Shown: piece by piece, positions 63,501 to 64,000 of the stretch
Layout: each line of letters opens with the position of its first letter
Position numbering within the stretch: position 1 is the stretch's first letter
NCBI RefSeq assembly: GCF_034670005.1
Contig: NZ_JAXMOH010000001.1
Coordinates: 732,336-796,335, forward strand
Source: Thalassobius sp034670005
GTDB taxonomy: Bacteria; Pseudomonadota; Alphaproteobacteria; Rhodobacterales; Rhodobacteraceae
Direction of reading: 5' to 3'
DNA length: 64,000 nucleotides
Notes under the pieces: model-generated
Database searches by the model: none
Told to the model about the DNA's origin: nothing
Seen by the model: the letters and a program-made list of their open reading frames with translations, nothing else
Position numbers and translations under genes: made by a program

Positions 63501-64000
63501 CGCGTCGGCGACTTTGAATGTTGTTACCCCCGGCGCGCCGGGCTTTGCCAAGGCGTTTGCGCCTGACAGCATCGTGCAGGGTGATGTTTCGACCCTGACC
63601 TTCACCATCGACAATAGCGGTGCGTTGGTTTCGGCCACGGCGCTGGATTTCAGCGACAGCTTCCCGTCTGGGATGACCGTGGCGGCGACGCCGAATGCGT
63701 CGAGCACTTGTACCGGTGGGACAGTGACAGCATCCGCAGGAACGTCTTCTGTTAGTTACAGTGGCGGCACCGTGGATGCGGGGGCAATCTGTGAAATCAG
63801 TGTCGATGTGACATCGGCAACCGTGGGCGATGCGGCCAACACAAGCGGTGATCTGACCTCGTCGCTGGGCAACAGCGGCACCGCGTCGGCCACGCTGAGC
63901 GTGACCGCGGCGGGGGCTCCGGGCTTTGCCAAGGCGTTTGCGCCTGACAGCATCGTGCAGGGCGACGTTTCGACCCTGACCTTCACCATCGACAATAGCG
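57559..64000 (+). CDS. Giant secreted repeat protein, 5' part (DUF11/DUF7933-like repeats)
   Basis: The frame is open from ATG 57559 (AGGGGA 8 bases upstream) to the window end, 2147 codons, and continues beyond. A signal peptide is likely: basic start, then VVFFVAITLLTFFGQSGIG and a cleavage region near GRAAG. About 17 beta-rich repeats of roughly 110-140 residues follow; the regular ones are 127 residues. A typical repeat starts PGFAKAFSPSSIAEG, continues STLTFSIDN, and carries two cysteines (STTCTGGTLTAAS and GTCTVSVDV) that may form a disulfide. Such repeats occur in surface adhesin-like proteins. Anchoring or export domains would lie beyond the window. Confidence 0.88.
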   Translation, partial: MNKMPAFAGRMAHVVFFVAITLLTFFGQSGIGRAAGPASDVTLSLSYGPSTVALYGTTVATYTITNTSSVSVADDIAFSDTLTIGLEIAAAPNATTTCSGRSVPPTLTASGGGGTLSFSGGSLPANNSCTITFNIKGLAVGSHVNTTSSLSSSLGFTSAASATLTVDSARPIFSKALSATSVSPNGTSTMTYTIDNTPYGGVITGVGFSETLPTGVQIASPSNTATTCTGGSLTGAAGSSSISLAGVFFTSAVSCTVTVDIQGTDSGDYTLTSGQLGSSLGNLGVASANLTVETPSASAPTLTKTFSGDPVAPGGTVTLGFNLYNSNVDFAAGSIAFTDDLDAMLSGATLVSDVTDPCGSGSSISGAGTGTISFAGGSLASRTNCNFSVTVQIPSGAAGGTYTNTTSTVSATVNGSPVTSSAASDTLQVSDGAPLELAMVWTSVDAGDPTTATITLTNSNSTYAASSAAFRLRVSDPFPEDPGATLPPSPDSCGGTMFYQTVSGVPYYIYINGAVAANSSCTITLSGLVVPSSTASGVYTQTAVENSATINGQTLTGNDASANLTVTAGASPLSITKSFDQSAAGVGDTVGMTLRLSNSSETSNATNISFTDDLDTFHSGATLSSVDSNGCGGSVSGVGTGSLGYSGGSVSTGASCDVKVSITLGTATGAQTNTTSDLTASLGGGSAAVQNGTAASASITVNTTSPITASVEFIDDPVVAGGTVTARYTITNPNSAPHSIADIGFTHGYSSVLSGLAATAVTPATLPCGPISSAGGTVTFQLSSGALDPGASCSFDVTLAVPAGAADGSYRIPTSAITYIADSPLSIEKVADTLIVGVSGEGSASLELTKSFDSSYVLAGGSAGLTLTLKNLGSEAATGITFTDDLSGFLSGTTFGTATSNTCGGTLTGESGTLLTLASGSLASGATCSIQIPVDFGAGVALGTYTNTTSDVGGTTASGAVGGPADTASIEVRSASVPTFSKSISPSTANTNSSVVMTYTISNPPGGITRTNLAFTDDVADDITGSAATDLTKTGVCGAGSSLSGTSLITFTGGSLAPGASCTFTATVSIATPLPGIYSSSTSSLTDNGLVVAAGVSDTVTVNPLPPTFSKVFAPDSMVQGDTSTLTFTIDASTIIDNVSGLSFTDNLPTGVVMAATPNASTTCTGGTLTAASGAGTISYSGGTVTAGSTCTVSVDVTSVSIGVYVNTSGVLSSDFGPGGTASDTLSVTAAPIPGFAKAFSPSSIAEGATSTLTFSINNSTALIPATSLDFTDNLPASITVASTPNASTTCTGGTLTAASGAGSISYSGGTVSAGGTCTVSVDVLAVSGTNAANTSGDLTSSLGNSGTASATLSITPAPAPGFAKAFSPSSIAEGATSTLTFSIDNTGALIPASSLSFTDNLPASITVATVPNASTTCTGGTLTAASGAGSISYSGGTVSAGGTCTVSVDVLAVSGVDAANTSSDLTSSIGNSGTASATLSITPAPAPGFAKAFSPRSIAEGATSTLTFSIDNTGALIPASSLDFTDALPASITVATVPNASTTCTGGTLTAVSGAGSISYSGGTVSAGGTCTVSVDVLAVSGTNAANTSGDLTSSLGNSGTANATLSITPAPAPGFAKAFSPSSIAEGATSTLTFSIDNTGALIPASSLSFTDNLPASITVATVPNASTTCTGGTLTAASGAGSISYSGGTVSAGGTCTVSVDVLAVSGVDAANTSGDLTSSIGNSGTASATLSITPAPVLSVSKSFSPSTITQGNTSTLTINVENTSLVDATNIDLSDAFPTGMEVANPASVTETCNGTIAATAGNTTVSYDNGSLAAGESCSISVDVTSVTLGAAVNTTSDITSSLGNSGTASATLTVNAPPAPGFTKNFSPDRLFQGDTSVLTFTIDNTSSYIDATDLAFVDSFPTGMTIAATPDLSTTCTGAVITATSGSGQIEMTSGTVAADNSCTVQVTVVAMTAGSADNVSGDLTSSLGNSGTASATLNVVTPGAPGFAKAFAPDSIVQGDVSTLTFTIDNSGALVSATALDFSDSFPSGMTVAATPNASSTCTGGTVTASAGTSSVSYSGGTVDAGAICEISVDVTSATVGDAANTSGDLTSSLGNSGTASATLSVTAAGAPGFAKAFAPDSIVQGDVSTLTFTIDNS
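61258..62781 (+). repeat. Four tandem 381-bp repeats, arranged A-B-A-B
   Basis: Copies begin at 61258, 61639, 62020 and 62401. Copies 2 and 4 differ at only about ten positions. Copies 1 and 3 share a different tail (around 61531 and 62302, encoding VSGTNAANTSGDLTSSLGNS) and the LDFT variant, while 2 and 4 encode VSGVDAANTS and LSFT. The duplicated unit was therefore a 762-bp pair. Confidence 0.85.

Noticed and set aside
61170..63995. Series of minus-strand frames of about 110 codons repeated through the giant gene
   Set aside because: They are periodic shadows of the 381-bp repeats on the plus strand, with no independent signals.
1..64000. CRISPR arrays, rRNA operons, insertion sequences
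   Set aside because: I saw no regularly spaced short repeats with unique spacers, no rRNA signature stretches and no transposase gene with terminal inverted repeats; the only tandem repeats are the coding ones after 57559.

Overview
The window reads as a chromosomal segment of an alphaproteobacterium of the Rhodobacteraceae (Roseobacter group). The evidence is gene order rather than a database match: a RegB-SenC-RegA redox locus next to tsaE-amgK-murU-addB, a hemD-mitofilin-hemY block beside tsaD-gpsA, and generally GC-rich coding sequence. I could not run any search, so family names come from motifs and remembered family sequences.

Layout. 1-6734: housekeeping and redox control (start of addB, murU, amgK, tsaE, a PAS protein and regB on minus; senC and regA on plus). 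6779-21220: core genes, including an HD hydrolase, ahcY with a clear terminator, a FlaA1/CapD-type sugar epimerase/dehydratase, glmM, a tsaD-gpsA-yciI-EVE operon, and hemD-mitofilin-hemY. 21265-25945: a tRNA-Thr(CGT) gene whose last 16 bases are repeated at 25930-25945. These repeats bracket a compact 4.6-kb integrative element with a tyrosine integrase, AlpA, two helix-turn-helix proteins with a 43-residue coupled gene between them, a Rap1a/Tai-like secreted protein and two unrecognised proteins.

26338-29306 holds an acyl-CoA-dehydrogenase-like oxidoreductase and an SLC13/TrkA-C permease. 29395-43285 is a transport region rich in phosphoesterases. An FbpABC/AfuABC-type importer shares an overlapping operon with a metallo-beta-lactamase-fold hydrolase, a histidine phosphatase and a HAD phosphatase. 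A divergent DeoR-type regulator separates it from an oligopeptide-type importer that carries a calcineurin-like phosphoesterase and a NagD-like phosphatase. I infer scavenging of a phosphorylated organic compound.

44499-57327 is the most unusual part: a MarR regulator, an AmiC-like binding protein without a signal peptide, a flotillin-like SPFH protein, a Tat-exported binding protein, two LivH/LivM permeases, a LivG ATPase, a single polypeptide that joins a LivF-type ATPase to a complete amidase-signature enzyme, an acyl-CoA synthetase and an ArgE-like deacylase. The gene set suggests uptake of an amide, hydrolysis at the transporter, activation of the freed acid to its CoA ester, and removal of an acyl group.

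57559-64000 is the first 2147 codons of a giant secreted repeat protein that runs off the window. Its roughly 127-residue repeats include a block of nearly identical 381-bp copies arranged as an alternating A-B-A-B duplication.
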